Source: Bog-473 sp963726005 (GTDB taxonomy: Bacteria > Actinomycetota > Acidimicrobiia > Acidimicrobiales > RAAP-2). Taken from it: a stretch of 64,000 nt of DNA. The DNA is taken from the NCBI GenBank assembly GCA_963726005.1, contig CAVSAT010000001.1:248001-312000 (forward strand). The letters are read 5' to 3'. The notes beneath the pieces are model-generated. The model did not search any database, was not told where the DNA came from, and worked only from the letters and a program-made list of their open reading frames with translations. Position 1 is the first letter of the stretch. The number at the start of each line of letters is the position of its first letter. Below are positions 43,879 through 53,064 of the stretch, piece by piece. A program made the translations under genes and the position numbers.

Positions 43879-44781
43879 ATGTTGCAGGACAGAGTGGCGA
43901 TCATCACCGGGGCGGGGCGGGGCATCGGTCGCGAACATGCGCTCCTGTTCGCCTCGCTCGGGGCCAAGGTGGTCGTGAACGACCTCGGTGGCGCAGTCGA
44001 CGGCTCGGGCGCCGACGTCTCAGCCGCCCAGTCGGTGGTCGACGAGATCACGGCGGCCGGAGGCCAGGCCGTGGCCAACACCGACAGCGTGAGCTCCTTC
44101 GCCGGCGCCAAGGCGCTGATCGACCAGGCGGTCTCGACCTTCGGCGATCTCCACGTCGTCGTCAACAACGCCGGGATCCTGCGCGACCGCATGCTCGTCT
44201 CCATGAGCGAGCAGGAGTTCGACGACGTGATCGCGGTGCACCTCAAGGGCACCTTCAACGTCACCCGGCACGCCGCCGAAGTGTGGCGGGAGGCGGCCAA
44301 GGGCGGGACGATCTCCGATAGAGCCATCGTCAACACGAGCTCGGGCGCCGGCCTCCACGGCAACGTGGGCCAGACAAACTATTCGGCCGCCAAGGCCGGC
44401 ATCGCCGCCATGACGGTGGTCAACGCGATGGAGCTCAACCGCTACGGCGTCCGCGCCAACTGCATCGCCCCGGTCGCCCGGACCCGACTGACGCTGCAGA
44501 CCCCGGGGATGGGCGAGTCGATGCAGCAACACGTGTTCGATCCCGAGAACGTCTCGCCGCTGGTCGCCGTGCTGGCCTCCGAGACCTGCCCCTTCAACGG
44601 CCAGGTCTTCAGCGTCTACGGGGGGTCGGTGGGGATCTACGCCGGGTGGTCGATCGCCGACTCGGTCGACACGGACGACCGCTGGACCGCCGAGTCGCTG
44701 GCGGTGGCCATGGACAAGCTGCCCCGCACCGTCGAGGTCAACAGCCAGATCTCCCAGCTCGTCAAGCACATGGGGGGTTGA
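43879..44781 (+). CDS. Short-chain dehydrogenase/reductase (acyl-CoA or hydroxysteroid type)
   Basis: The 300-residue SDR has NAD(P) motif 'VAIITGAGRGIGREHALLFA', 'LHVVVNNAGILRDRMLVSMS' (N-N-A-G), the catalytic 'VNTSSGAGLHGNVGQTNYSA' leading to Y-S-A-A-K, and 'RYGVRANCIAPVARTRLTLQ'. The sequence 'VVNDLGGAVDGSGADVSAAQ' after strand 2 is the hallmark of SDRs related to the dehydrogenase part of peroxisomal multifunctional enzyme 2, with Asp favouring NAD. It is probably a 3-hydroxyacyl-CoA or related dehydrogenase. The BVMO gene starts 10 bases later, so the two are likely one transcript. Confidence 0.9.
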   Translation: MLQDRVAIITGAGRGIGREHALLFASLGAKVVVNDLGGAVDGSGADVSAAQSVVDEITAAGGQAVANTDSVSSFAGAKALIDQAVSTFGDLHVVVNNAGILRDRMLVSMSEQEFDDVIAVHLKGTFNVTRHAAEVWREAAKGGTISDRAIVNTSSGAGLHGNVGQTNYSAAKAGIAAMTVVNAMELNRYGVRANCIAPVARTRLTLQTPGMGESMQQHVFDPENVSPLVAVLASETCPFNGQVFSVYGGSVGIYAGWSIADSVDTDDRWTAESLAVAMDKLPRTVEVNSQISQLVKHMGG

Positions 44782-44791
44782 GGCGCCCGGC

Positions 44792-46678
44792 GTGACCGAC
44801 GTGGCGCGGGTCGAGGCGGCGTTCGCCTCGGCCGATGTGCACCCTCTGCTGTGCGCCGTGGCGCACCGCACCGGGGACGTGTCGCTGCTGCGTGAGGAGT
44901 TCGAGCCGGACCAGGGGCAGCTCCTCGTCCCGGGGCGCGGCCTGGGGCCCGATCAGGAAGACGAGGCGCGGCGACTGGCCGCACAGGCTCTGCTGGCCCA
45001 CGACGGTTCCGGAGCGCCGGAGACGGCGTTGTCGGAAGGCGCGCGGCGCCGGATCCTCGGCTTCCTCGTGGGCGCGGGCTCGACCGAGCAGTGGGAGCCC
45101 TTCCTGGTGGAGGAGCTCGCCCTCGAGGGGAGCGATCCCCGGAGACCCACGTGGCACATGGACGAGGTCGGTGGCACGTTCCGCTGCGCCGTCATCGGCG
45201 CGGGCGCCTCCGGCCTGGCCGCCGCGCACCGGATGCGCCAGGCCGGCACGGACGTCACGGTCTTCGAGAAGAACGCCCGCGTCGGGGGCACCTGGCTCGA
45301 GAACGTCTACCCCGGCTGCCGGGTCGACGTGCCCAATCAGCTCTACAGCTTCTCCTTCGCCCAGACCAACGACTGGCTCTCGCGGTTCTCGGCGCAGCCG
45401 GACCTCCTGGCGTACCTGCAGCGGATGGCCACGCAGCTGGGGCTGGAGGACTGCATCCGCTTCTCGTCCGAGGTCACCGAGGCGCGCTTCGACGACGAGG
45501 CGGGTGAGTGGTCGTTGACGGTGCGAGGCGTCGACGGGTCCGAGCGGGCGCTGGCGTTCGACGGGATCGTGTGCGCGGTGGGCCAGCTCAACCGGCCGTC
45601 GTTTCCCGCCCTGGCGGGCCGGGACGCATTCGGAGGTCCCTCGTTCCACTCGGCGGCCTGGGACGACTCGGTCGAGTTGGAGGGACGGCGCGTCGCGGTG
45701 ATCGGGACGGGAGCCAGCGCGGCCCAATTCGTCCCCTGCCTGGCCGGGAAGGTCGGCCATCTCGACGTATACCAGCGCACCCCGCCGTGGCTGTTGCCGA
45801 CCGACAATTACGAGGACCCGTTCCCGCCCGAGTTCCACGACCTGCTGAGGCTGCTGCCCAATTACGGGCGCTGGGACCGGTTGTGGCAGTTCTGGATCAT
45901 GCACGAGGGCCTGCTCACGGCCGCCCGGGTGGACCCGGGCTGGGACCCGCAGACCGAGTCGGTGAGCGAGGGCAACGACTTCGTGCGCTCGATGCTCGTC
46001 GACGTCCTGCGCGCGCAGGTCGAGGACGACGAGCTCTTCGAGAAGATGGTGCCCCACTTCCCACCTTTCGCCAAGCGCGCCCTGCGCGACGACGGGCGGT
46101 GGGCGGCGGCGCTCGGGCACCCCGACACCGACCTCGTGACCACCCCGATCGACGAGATCACGCCCCGCGGCGTGCGGACGGTGGACGGGGAGGAGCACCC
46201 CGCCGACGTGCTCATCTACGGGACCGGCTTCAGTGCGTCGGCCTTCGTCGCGCCGATGCGGGTCGTCGGGTCGGGCGGCGTGGATCTCAACGAGGAATGG
46301 GGTGGCGATGCCCGGGCCTACCTCGGCATCACGGTGCCGGGGTTCCCGAACTTCTTCATGCTCTACGGGCCGAACACGAACCTCGTCATCAACGGCAGCA
46401 TCCTGGTGATGGTGGAGTGCCAGGTGCGCTACGCGGTCGAGGCGATCGGCCGGCTGTTGCGCGCCGGGCGCCGCACGATGTCGTGCCGGCGGGACGTCCA
46501 CGAGCACTACGGCCGCGAGATGGAAGCGGGCAACGCGCTGATGGCGTGGGGGGTGGCCGACGTGCCGACGTGGTACCGCAACGCGCACGGTCGGGTCACC
46601 CAGAACTGGCCGTTCGACCTCCACACCTACTGGGCGCGCACGCTGGAGCCCGACCTGGCCGACTACGAGCTCGCCTAA
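44792..46678 (+). CDS. Baeyer-Villiger-type flavin monooxygenase (HAPMO-like)
   Basis: The 628-residue protein starts at GTG. A 130-residue N-terminal extension precedes the FAD motif 'VIGAGASGLAAAHRMRQAGT' (G-A-G-A-S-G at 136). 'VGGTWLENVYPGCRVDVPNQ' is the usual BVMO segment. The fingerprint F-x-G-x-x-x-H-x-x-x-W is at 280-290 ('FGGPSFHSAAWDDS'), and the NADPH motif 'VAVIGTGASAAQFVPCLAGK' is at 301. The extension and length match the 4-hydroxyacetophenone monooxygenase type. It converts a ketone to an ester with O2 and NADPH. Pairing with the SDR suggests alcohol-to-ketone-to-ester breakdown. Confidence 0.92.
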   Translation: MTDVARVEAAFASADVHPLLCAVAHRTGDVSLLREEFEPDQGQLLVPGRGLGPDQEDEARRLAAQALLAHDGSGAPETALSEGARRRILGFLVGAGSTEQWEPFLVEELALEGSDPRRPTWHMDEVGGTFRCAVIGAGASGLAAAHRMRQAGTDVTVFEKNARVGGTWLENVYPGCRVDVPNQLYSFSFAQTNDWLSRFSAQPDLLAYLQRMATQLGLEDCIRFSSEVTEARFDDEAGEWSLTVRGVDGSERALAFDGIVCAVGQLNRPSFPALAGRDAFGGPSFHSAAWDDSVELEGRRVAVIGTGASAAQFVPCLAGKVGHLDVYQRTPPWLLPTDNYEDPFPPEFHDLLRLLPNYGRWDRLWQFWIMHEGLLTAARVDPGWDPQTESVSEGNDFVRSMLVDVLRAQVEDDELFEKMVPHFPPFAKRALRDDGRWAAALGHPDTDLVTTPIDEITPRGVRTVDGEEHPADVLIYGTGFSASAFVAPMRVVGSGGVDLNEEWGGDARAYLGITVPGFPNFFMLYGPNTNLVINGSILVMVECQVRYAVEAIGRLLRAGRRTMSCRRDVHEHYGREMEAGNALMAWGVADVPTWYRNAHGRVTQNWPFDLHTYWARTLEPDLADYELA

Positions 46679-47506
46679 TCAGCTGACGACCTCGACGGGC
46701 GTGCCGGCCGGGATGGTCCCCAGCTGGGCCAGGTCGGCATCGTGCAGCCGGATGCAGCCGTGGGAGATGGCGGCGCCGGACGTCCCGATGAGCGAGTCGT
46801 CGTAGGAGTCGATCGGCCCGTGGATGGCGATGATGGCGTCCCCGGAGTTCTCCCAGTCGGTGATGGAGTTCGAGTGGTCGGAGGTCACCAGCACGAACGG
46901 CCCGTAGCCGGGGCTGGGGGGCGGGTACTGCATGGTGACGAAGTAGCTGCCCATCGGGGTGGGGTCGCTGGGTGCGCCGATGCCGGCGGGGAAGTCGAGG
47001 ATCGGCGCGCCGCCGTCGTACACATCGAGGTGCATCGTGGTCAGGTTGACGACGATGGCGTAGGGCGTGTTCCCGAGTGTCACGTCACTCTGGCGCACCC
47101 AGGTGGTCGAGCCGTTGGGGCGCTGGGCCAACCGCACGTCGAGCCAGCCCGGCTCGGTCGAGATGACCGGTAGGACGGACGGGTAGCCGAACCAGCGGCC
47201 CGGCACCGTCATGTCGGAGGACGCGCCGGGGGCCGGGTAGCCCGGGATGGCGCCATTGGTGGTGGCGACCAGCGTGCTCGCCGGGACGCTGTTGGTGGCG
47301 GCGGCGCCGGGCGCCGCTGCATTCGTCGTGGTGGTCGTGGTCGTCGGGGGATCGTGGTGCACCGCCGGCGCGGCGGAGGGTGTGCCCCCGCCCAGGCCGA
47401 CCGTCGCGATCACGAGCCCGGCGACGCCCACCACGAGGGCAGCGACCCCGACCGCCAGCTCGATCCGCCGCCAACCCAGACCCATCCGACCTCCGATCGC
47501 GCCCAT
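46679..47506 (-). CDS. L,D-transpeptidase (YkuD domain)
   Basis: The 275-residue protein starts at ATG 47506 (ATG 47485 is possible). A membrane helix ('IELAVGVAALVVGVAGLVIA') and a Thr/Pro/Ala linker precede the catalytic domain, with 'YAIVVNLTTMHLDVYDGGAP' as the first strands and the active site 'AIIAIHGPIDSYDD' plus 'GAAISHGCIRLHDADL' (H...S-H-G-C-x-R, Cys nucleophile). It crosslinks peptidoglycan stem peptides 3->3 or attaches proteins. It ends adjacent to the convergent BVMO gene (stop codons abut). Confidence 0.92.
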   Translation of the reverse strand: MGAIGGRMGLGWRRIELAVGVAALVVGVAGLVIATVGLGGGTPSAAPAVHHDPPTTTTTTTNAAAPGAAATNSVPASTLVATTNGAIPGYPAPGASSDMTVPGRWFGYPSVLPVISTEPGWLDVRLAQRPNGSTTWVRQSDVTLGNTPYAIVVNLTTMHLDVYDGGAPILDFPAGIGAPSDPTPMGSYFVTMQYPPPSPGYGPFVLVTSDHSNSITDWENSGDAIIAIHGPIDSYDDSLIGTSGAAISHGCIRLHDADLAQLGTIPAGTPVEVVS

Positions 47507-47555
47507 GGTACCGGCCGCCACAGGCCGCCTCCTCTCGGGCGCGAGGATGCACGTC

Positions 47556-47942
47556 ATGGTCGCCGAACGTCAACGCATCCCCTCGGGCTCGCCGTTCGAG
47601 CCGACGATCGGCTTCAGCCGTGCCTTCCGGGTGGGCGACCGCGTGCTCGTCTCGGGGACCGGTCCGGTCCTGCCGGGGGGCGGGTGCCCCGACGGCGCGG
47701 GGCCCCAGGCGCGGCGGTGCTTCGAGATCATCCGGGCGGCACTGGAGGAGGGTGGCGCGACGTTCGACGACATCGTGCTGACGCGGATGTTCATCGTCTC
47801 CGCCGACGACGGCGCGGCAATCGGCGCGGTCCACGGCGAGCTGCTCGGGCACGTGCGACCCGCCGCCACCATGGTCGTGGTGGCGGGATTGCTCGACCCC
47901 GCCTGGAGGGTGGAGATCGAAGCCGAGGCGGTGCTGTCCTAG
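47556..47942 (+). CDS. RidA/YjgF-family protein
   Basis: The 128-residue protein starts at ATG 47556 with GAGG eight bases upstream (an in-frame ATG at 47547 is possible). 'PSGSPFEPTIGFSRAFRVGD', 'RVLVSGTGPVLPGGG', 'CFEIIRAALEEGGATFDDIV' and 'PAWRVEIEAEAVLS' are RidA elements; the Arg in 'WRVEIEAEA' corresponds to the imine-binding Arg. RidA proteins hydrolyse reactive enamine/imine intermediates, though subfamilies differ. It is divergent from the L,D-transpeptidase; the intergenic space is 49 bases. Confidence 0.88.
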   Translation: MVAERQRIPSGSPFEPTIGFSRAFRVGDRVLVSGTGPVLPGGGCPDGAGPQARRCFEIIRAALEEGGATFDDIVLTRMFIVSADDGAAIGAVHGELLGHVRPAATMVVVAGLLDPAWRVEIEAEAVLS

Positions 47943-47967
47943 GCGGCCGGCCGACGGCGCCGCGCCA

Positions 47968-49104
47968 CTACGAGGTGAGACCGGCGACGGTGGCGGTGAC
48001 GATGTTGGCGCCGCGCAGGTCGCCGACGAGACCGGACTCCATGCGGTTCATCACGTAGCAGACTGCGAGCTCGGCGTCCTGGTCGATGATGATGACCGAG
48101 CCGCCGTACCCGCCCCAGTAACAGGCGCGGGGTCCTAAGGGCATGTCGGGAGGGTTGCTCAGGCCGTAGCCCATGCCGATGCGCTCCTGGACCCCGAGCA
48201 CCTTGTCGATCCCGTCCGCCTGCACCTCGAAGATGGGGTCGGTACCCGCGGCGGAGAGGAGGCGGACGCCGCGGGCCAGTCCCTTGCCGGCGACGATCGA
48301 CTGGATGGCGGCCACCGAGCGCGCATTGCCCTGGCCGTTGGCGGCGGGGATCTCGGCGCGTCGCCACCACTCCTCGTAGGTCAGCGTCGCATCGATGAGC
48401 GGGTTCATGAACGTCTTGATCATGGTCTCGGAGACCTGGCTGCCCAGGGCGGCCGGGTCGATCGGCGGCGGCGGGATGACGTTGGACACGCGGTGGTCCT
48501 CGCTGGCGGGCAGGCCGATGTGGAAGTCCGCATCGAGCGGCTTGGCCACCTCGCGCGCAAACCAGCGGCCGATGGTGTCGCCGGTGATGCGGCGGACGAT
48601 CTCGCCGATCAGGTACCCCTGGGTCACGGCGTGGTAGCCCGACGCGGTGCCGGGTTCCCACCACGGAGCCTGGGCGGCGAGACGAGAGGTGCACAGGTCC
48701 CAGTTCGCCAGGTCCTCCGGGGCGAGCGGCTCCTCCCAGCCCGACAGCCCGGCGGTGTGCCCCATGACGTGGCGCACCGCGATCCTCTCCTTGCCGTTGG
48801 CGGCGAACTCGGGCCAGTAGGTGGCCACGGGGGCGTGGAAGTCGAGCTCGCCCCGGTCGTGCAGCATCAGCGCACAGAGGAACGTCATCGTCTTGGTCGT
48901 CGACCAGACGTTGGTGATGGTGTCGCGCTCCCACGGCCGGGTCTTCTCGGCATCGGCCCAGCCTCCCCAGATGTCGACGACGGGCTCGCCGTGGAGGAAG
49001 ACCGCGACCGACGCCCCAAGGTCGGCGCCGGTCTCGATCTGGTCGGCGAGCGTGGTGCGGACCGCGTCGAAGCGCGATTCGCAGGTTCCGTGCACCTCGG
49101 CCAT
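47968..49104 (-). CDS. Serine hydrolase, class C beta-lactamase/EstB family
   Basis: The 378-residue protein starts at ATG 49104. It has no signal peptide. The catalytic S-x-x-K is 'NVWSTTKTMTFLCALML' (S-T-T-K), the Tyr is in 'PGTASGYHAVTQGYLIGEIV' (Y-H-A), and a C-terminal 'ACYWGGYGGSVIIIDQDAEL' corresponds to the third motif region (W-G-G rather than K-T-G). This set is typical of family VIII esterases rather than true beta-lactamases. A cytosolic esterase or amidase is expected; the substrate is unknown. Confidence 0.88.
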   Translation of the reverse strand: MAEVHGTCESRFDAVRTTLADQIETGADLGASVAVFLHGEPVVDIWGGWADAEKTRPWERDTITNVWSTTKTMTFLCALMLHDRGELDFHAPVATYWPEFAANGKERIAVRHVMGHTAGLSGWEEPLAPEDLANWDLCTSRLAAQAPWWEPGTASGYHAVTQGYLIGEIVRRITGDTIGRWFAREVAKPLDADFHIGLPASEDHRVSNVIPPPPIDPAALGSQVSETMIKTFMNPLIDATLTYEEWWRRAEIPAANGQGNARSVAAIQSIVAGKGLARGVRLLSAAGTDPIFEVQADGIDKVLGVQERIGMGYGLSNPPDMPLGPRACYWGGYGGSVIIIDQDAELAVCYVMNRMESGLVGDLRGANIVTATVAGLTS

Positions 49105-49257
49105 GAGGGCCCCCTTTTCGTGCCAGACGTCGAGCGAATGTGGGTTCGGCGGCGACCGGCCGCCGGCGCACGCAACCTATTGACCCGCGGCCGCGTGCGC
49201 CAGTGCGGGCTGCCGGGCGCCGGTGAATCCGCGGGTCGCGGTCGGTAACGTCGGCCC

Positions 49258-50679
49258 ATGGAGCGTCCGGACGTCATCGTGGTGGGGTCCGGGCCCAACG
49301 GACTGGCTGCCGCGCTGACCCTGGCCCGGGCCGGCCACGCGGTCGAGGTGTACGAGGGCGCTCCGACCCCTGGCGGCGGGACCCGCACCGAGGAGCTGAC
49401 GCTCGAGGGATTCCGCCACGACGTCTGCGCCGCGGTGCACCCGACGCTGGTGGCGTCGCCCTTCTTCCGCTCGCTCGACCTTCCCGCGCTCGGCGTGGTG
49501 CTCCGCCAGCCCGAGGTGCCGTTCGCCCACCCGCTGGGGGCGGGTCGCGCCGCCGCGCTGTACCGCGACGTCGGGGAGACGGCGTCGCATCTCGGCGGGG
49601 ACGCGGCCGCGTACCGGGACCTTGTCGGGCCGCTGGTCGACTGGCTGGACCGGATCGTCGACTACGTGCTGGGCCCGATGCGCAGCGTGCCCCGTGACCC
49701 GCTGGCGCTGGCGCGCTTCGCACGCGCGGGCACGCCGTCGATCCGTCGCACCACGCGGGGCTTCACCACCGATGCCGCCCGGGCGCTCCTCGCCGGTGCC
49801 GCCGCGCACTCGATGCAGGAGCTCACGGCGCCGCTGACCTCGGCCTTCGGTCTGCTCCTCACGGCACTCGGCCATGGCGTGGGGTGGCCCGTGGCCGAGG
49901 GGGGGAGCGCGGCCATCACGAGCGGACTGGCGGGCGAGCTACACCGCCTCGGCGGCACGATCCGCACCGGGAGCTGGGTCACGTCCCTGGCGCACCTTCC
50001 GCCGTCGCGTGCTGTCCTCCTCGACACCTCGCCGCGTCAGTTCGTGGCCCTGGCGGGGGACCGTCTCTCGGAACGGGCGGGCCGCCCGTGGACGCGGTTC
50101 CGGCCCGGGCCCGGCGCCTGCAAGGTGGACTGGGCGCTCGACGGGCCGGTGCCCTGGAGCGCGGAGGCCTGCCGGCGCACCGTGACCGTGCACGTGGGCG
50201 GGTCCTTCGACGAGGTGGCGCGCGCGGAGGCCGAGGTGCACCGGGGGAGGCACCCTGCGCAGCCGTTCGTCTTGGTCGCCCAGCCCGGCGTCGTCGACCC
50301 GACGCGGGCGCCGGCGGGCAGGCACACGCTGTGGGCCTACTGCCACGTGCCCAACGGCTCGACCGTCGACATGAGCGAGCGCATGGAGGCGCAGATCGAG
50401 CGCTTCGCCCCGGGCTTTCGCGACCGGGTTCTGGCCCGTGCGGTGCGGACGGCGTCCGAGGCGGAGTCGTACAACCCGAACCTGCTGGGCGGGGACGTCA
50501 ACGGCGGGGCGGCCACGTTGCGCCAGACGGTGTTCCGTCCCGTGCCCCGCTGGAACCCGTACCGGACTCCGCTCGAGGGTGTGTATCTCTGCTCGGCCTC
50601 GACCCCACCCGGCGGTGGCGTCCACGGCATGTGCGGGTTGTCGGCGGCGCGGGCGGTGCTGCGGGAGCGGTTCGCGTAG
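49258..50679 (+). CDS. Phytoene-desaturase-like FAD oxidoreductase
   Basis: The 473-residue protein has an N-terminal dinucleotide motif 'DVIVVGSGPNGLAAALTLAR', then 'VEVYEGAPTPGGGTRTEELT' and 'RHDVCAAVHPTLVASPFF'. It belongs to the CrtI/NAD(P)-FAD family (COG1233). The C-terminal FAD segment 'GVYLCSASTPPGGGVHGMCG' followed by 'LSAARAVL' is intact. No carotenoid genes neighbour it, and many actinobacterial members act on other lipophilic substrates. The cofactor is inferred from motif and family. Confidence 0.88.
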   Translation: MERPDVIVVGSGPNGLAAALTLARAGHAVEVYEGAPTPGGGTRTEELTLEGFRHDVCAAVHPTLVASPFFRSLDLPALGVVLRQPEVPFAHPLGAGRAAALYRDVGETASHLGGDAAAYRDLVGPLVDWLDRIVDYVLGPMRSVPRDPLALARFARAGTPSIRRTTRGFTTDAARALLAGAAAHSMQELTAPLTSAFGLLLTALGHGVGWPVAEGGSAAITSGLAGELHRLGGTIRTGSWVTSLAHLPPSRAVLLDTSPRQFVALAGDRLSERAGRPWTRFRPGPGACKVDWALDGPVPWSAEACRRTVTVHVGGSFDEVARAEAEVHRGRHPAQPFVLVAQPGVVDPTRAPAGRHTLWAYCHVPNGSTVDMSERMEAQIERFAPGFRDRVLARAVRTASEAESYNPNLLGGDVNGGAATLRQTVFRPVPRWNPYRTPLEGVYLCSASTPPGGGVHGMCGLSAARAVLRERFA

Positions 50680-50696
50680 GCGCTCGGTGACGACCC

Positions 50697-50972
50697 TCAG
50701 GCGAAGGTCGAGACCGGGCCCGTCAACTGCTCGAGGAGGTGCCAGGCTTCGATCTCGTCGGCGACACAGGACTGGAACTCACCCTGGGAGACCACGTAGC
50801 GGAGCCAGCACGGGTGGATCCGCAGAATATGACCCCCGGCCTGCGCTCGCACCTCGATGTTGTCGACCTCGCTGGTGAGCTCGTAGGTCCACCCGGCGCC
50901 GCGGTGGGCGCGGTTGGCCTTGGCGATCAGCTTCTCAACCCTCTGCTCGGCTGCCTCGAGGCTCTCTCTCAT
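50697..50972 (-). CDS. Small conserved-looking hypothetical protein
   Basis: The 91-residue protein starts at ATG 50972. An N-terminal helix ('ESLEAAEQRVEKLIAKANRA') is followed by beta strands with 'AGWTYELTSEVDNIEVRAQA' and 'ILRIHPCWLRYVVSQGEFQS', then a last helix. It has no known domain. The coding pattern is strong and the frame sits neatly between neighbours, so it is likely real. Confidence 0.65.
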   Translation of the reverse strand: MRESLEAAEQRVEKLIAKANRAHRGAGWTYELTSEVDNIEVRAQAGGHILRIHPCWLRYVVSQGEFQSCVADEIEAWHLLEQLTGPVSTFA

Positions 50973-51190
50973 TGTTGCTCCCTACACTCGACCGCTCGGC
51001 GCAGCGAGCGGGCCTCCACCCTGCGGTCCGAGCGCCGGGGCGTCGGACGTGCTCTCCGTCACAGCATGGCGTTCCCGAGGTGACGCAGCGGCGCAAGCGG
51101 GTTGCCATCCCGGTGCTTCGACGGCGACCGCCGCCGGCCTTGGCTCGCGCCCAATTTGGCCGCCTTCTCGCCTCGCCTGTGACATTCACG

Positions 51191-52864
51191 TTACCGGTCG
51201 TCCAGGCCCCGCCACACGTCGTCGCGGCCCGGCAACTCCACTCGCCGGGTCACGGTGACCGTCTCGAGCAGGCGACGGTCGTGCGAGACGAGCAGGAGCG
51301 TGCCCGCGTAGCCGCGCAGGGCCGACTCCAGTTGTTCGATGGCCGGCAGGTCGAGGTGGTTGGTCGGTTCGTCCAATACGAGGAAGTTGACGCCGGTGGC
51401 GGCGAACGCCGCCAGCTCGGCCCGGGTGCGCTCACCGGGAGAGAGCGACGCCGGCGGTCGGAGCACCGCGTCGGCACCGAGCCCGAACTTGGCCAGCTGC
51501 GACCGGGCGTGCTCGCGCGACAGGCCGGTGGCGGCCATGAACGCTTCCGCCAGGCTGCTGGCGTCCTGGAGCACGCGCCGGTCCTGAGCCAACTCGCCCA
51601 CCACGACACTCGGGCCGATGCGCCACCTTCCCCGCGCCAACGGGAGCCGGCCGAGGAGCGCCTCGACGAGCGTCGTCTTGCCCGACCCGTTGGGACCGAC
51701 GAGCGCGATTCGATCGGCCCAACCGATGTCCAGCGTGAACGGCCCCAGCGTGAACGCGCCCCGCTCGACGACGGCGTCCTCGAGTCGCACCACGACGTCA
51801 CCGGACCGGGCCACCTCCTTGATGCTGAACTGCAGGTCCCAACCCTCCCAGGGCTTCTCGACGTCCGTGAGCATCTCGAGCGCACGCTCGGTGTGCCGCG
51901 CCCGCGCCGCCAGACGCTCGGTCCGGTTGATGCGGAAGTCCCTTTGCGCCTTGTCGTTGTCCCGCGGACGCCTCTTCTCGCGGGTGACGCCGGTCGTGGC
52001 CCACTGGCGCTCGCGTTGGGCCCGGCGGCGCAGCGCGGCTCGCTGGGACTCGTAGACGGCGAAGGCCTCGGCCGCGTGGGCGTGCTCGGCCTCGCGCTCG
52101 GCCAGGTAACCCGCCCAGCCGCCGCCGTAGGTGCGGCCCGAACGAGAATGCTCGTCCAGCTCGAGGACCTCGGTCACCGTGCGCTCCAAAAAGGCGCGGT
52201 CGTGCGACACGATGACCAGGCCGCCGCTCCGGCGGGTCACCAGCTCTTCGAGCCGGGCGAGTCCTTCGAAGTCGAGATCGTTGGTCGGCTCGTCGAGCAG
52301 CATGATGTCGAAGCGGGCGAGCAGCACCGCCGCCAGGTCGGCGCGCGCCTGCTGCCCGCCCGACAGCGTCGCCACGGCCTGGTCCACGACGTCGGCCGGG
52401 AGCCCCACCTGTTCGAGCGTGGTCACGACGCGCGCACCGAAGTCGCCGGCCGCGATCGCCTCGTACCGGGCGAGGGCGGTCGCGTAGCGGTCGGCCGCGT
52501 GTGACGCACCGGTCGCCAGGGACGACGCGGCGGCGGTCAATCCCTCCTCGGCAGCGGCGACCCCGGTCCGCCGGTAGAGCGCGGCGCGCACGCTTTCGTC
52601 ACCATCCGTCACGTGCTCCTGGCCGAGGTAGCCAACCGTCGCGGTGGGCGGATCGAGCCGGACGTCACCTGTGGCGGGGACGACGAGCCCCGCCAATATC
52701 TGCAGGAGCGTCGACTTTCCGACCCCGTTGGGACCGACGACACCCAGGCGGGCGGCCGGCCCGACCGACAGCGAGACGTCGCCGAGCACGGTGCGGCCGG
52801 CGCGGTCGTGATGGAGATGGCGGGCGACGAGGACCGCCGGCGAGGCGGCAGCGAGAGAGGACAT
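51191..52864 (-). CDS. ABC-F family ATPase (ribosome-associated / antibiotic resistance type)
   Basis: The 557-residue protein has two ABC domains and no membrane segments. Walker A is 'VVGPNGVGKSTLLQILAGLV' (44) and 'LVGPNGSGKTTLVEALLGRL'; the signatures are 'ATLSGGQQARADLAAVLLAR' and 'ASLSPGERTRAELAAFAATG'; Walker B/H-loops are 'IMLLDEPTNDLDFEG' and 'FLVLDEPTNHLDLPA'. The linker between them ('YESQRAALRRRAQRERQWAT') is the long charged P-site tRNA-interaction motif of ABC-F proteins. Family members rescue stalled ribosomes or protect them from macrolides, lincosamides or pleuromutilins. A hairpin followed by TCTTTTC sits just upstream. Confidence 0.92.
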   Translation of the reverse strand: MSSLAAASPAVLVARHLHHDRAGRTVLGDVSLSVGPAARLGVVGPNGVGKSTLLQILAGLVVPATGDVRLDPPTATVGYLGQEHVTDGDESVRAALYRRTGVAAAEEGLTAAASSLATGASHAADRYATALARYEAIAAGDFGARVVTTLEQVGLPADVVDQAVATLSGGQQARADLAAVLLARFDIMLLDEPTNDLDFEGLARLEELVTRRSGGLVIVSHDRAFLERTVTEVLELDEHSRSGRTYGGGWAGYLAEREAEHAHAAEAFAVYESQRAALRRRAQRERQWATTGVTREKRRPRDNDKAQRDFRINRTERLAARARHTERALEMLTDVEKPWEGWDLQFSIKEVARSGDVVVRLEDAVVERGAFTLGPFTLDIGWADRIALVGPNGSGKTTLVEALLGRLPLARGRWRIGPSVVVGELAQDRRVLQDASSLAEAFMAATGLSREHARSQLAKFGLGADAVLRPPASLSPGERTRAELAAFAATGVNFLVLDEPTNHLDLPAIEQLESALRGYAGTLLLVSHDRRLLETVTVTRRVELPGRDDVWRGLDDR

Positions 52865-52910
52865 GGAGAGCTCCGGGACGGGTGGGACAACGGTGACGGT
52901 GACGAAAAGA

Positions 52911-52927
52911 GCCGCGCAGTGCGCGGC
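52911..52927 (-). terminator. Leader hairpin upstream of the ABC-F gene (attenuator candidate)
   Basis: On the minus strand GCCGCGC and GCGCGGC form a perfect 7-base stem with an ACT loop, directly followed by TCTTTTC, about 40 bases before the ABC-F ATG. Upstream, a TACGCT -10-like element (52966-52961) would start transcription near 52954, where GTG-AGG-TAG encodes a two-codon reading frame. The layout fits ribosome-mediated attenuation. The -35 box is weak. Confidence 0.5.
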
Positions 52928-53064
52928 CGCCGGACACGTCGGGCTCTACCTCACCGGACCAGCGTACCGCCTCGGCTTGGAGCGGACGGACAGGTGTTCG
53001 GTAGTGTCGTGCGCCGGTCGGCCCCGGCTTCAGGGTCCGTCCGGCACAACGCAAGGGGACAGGA

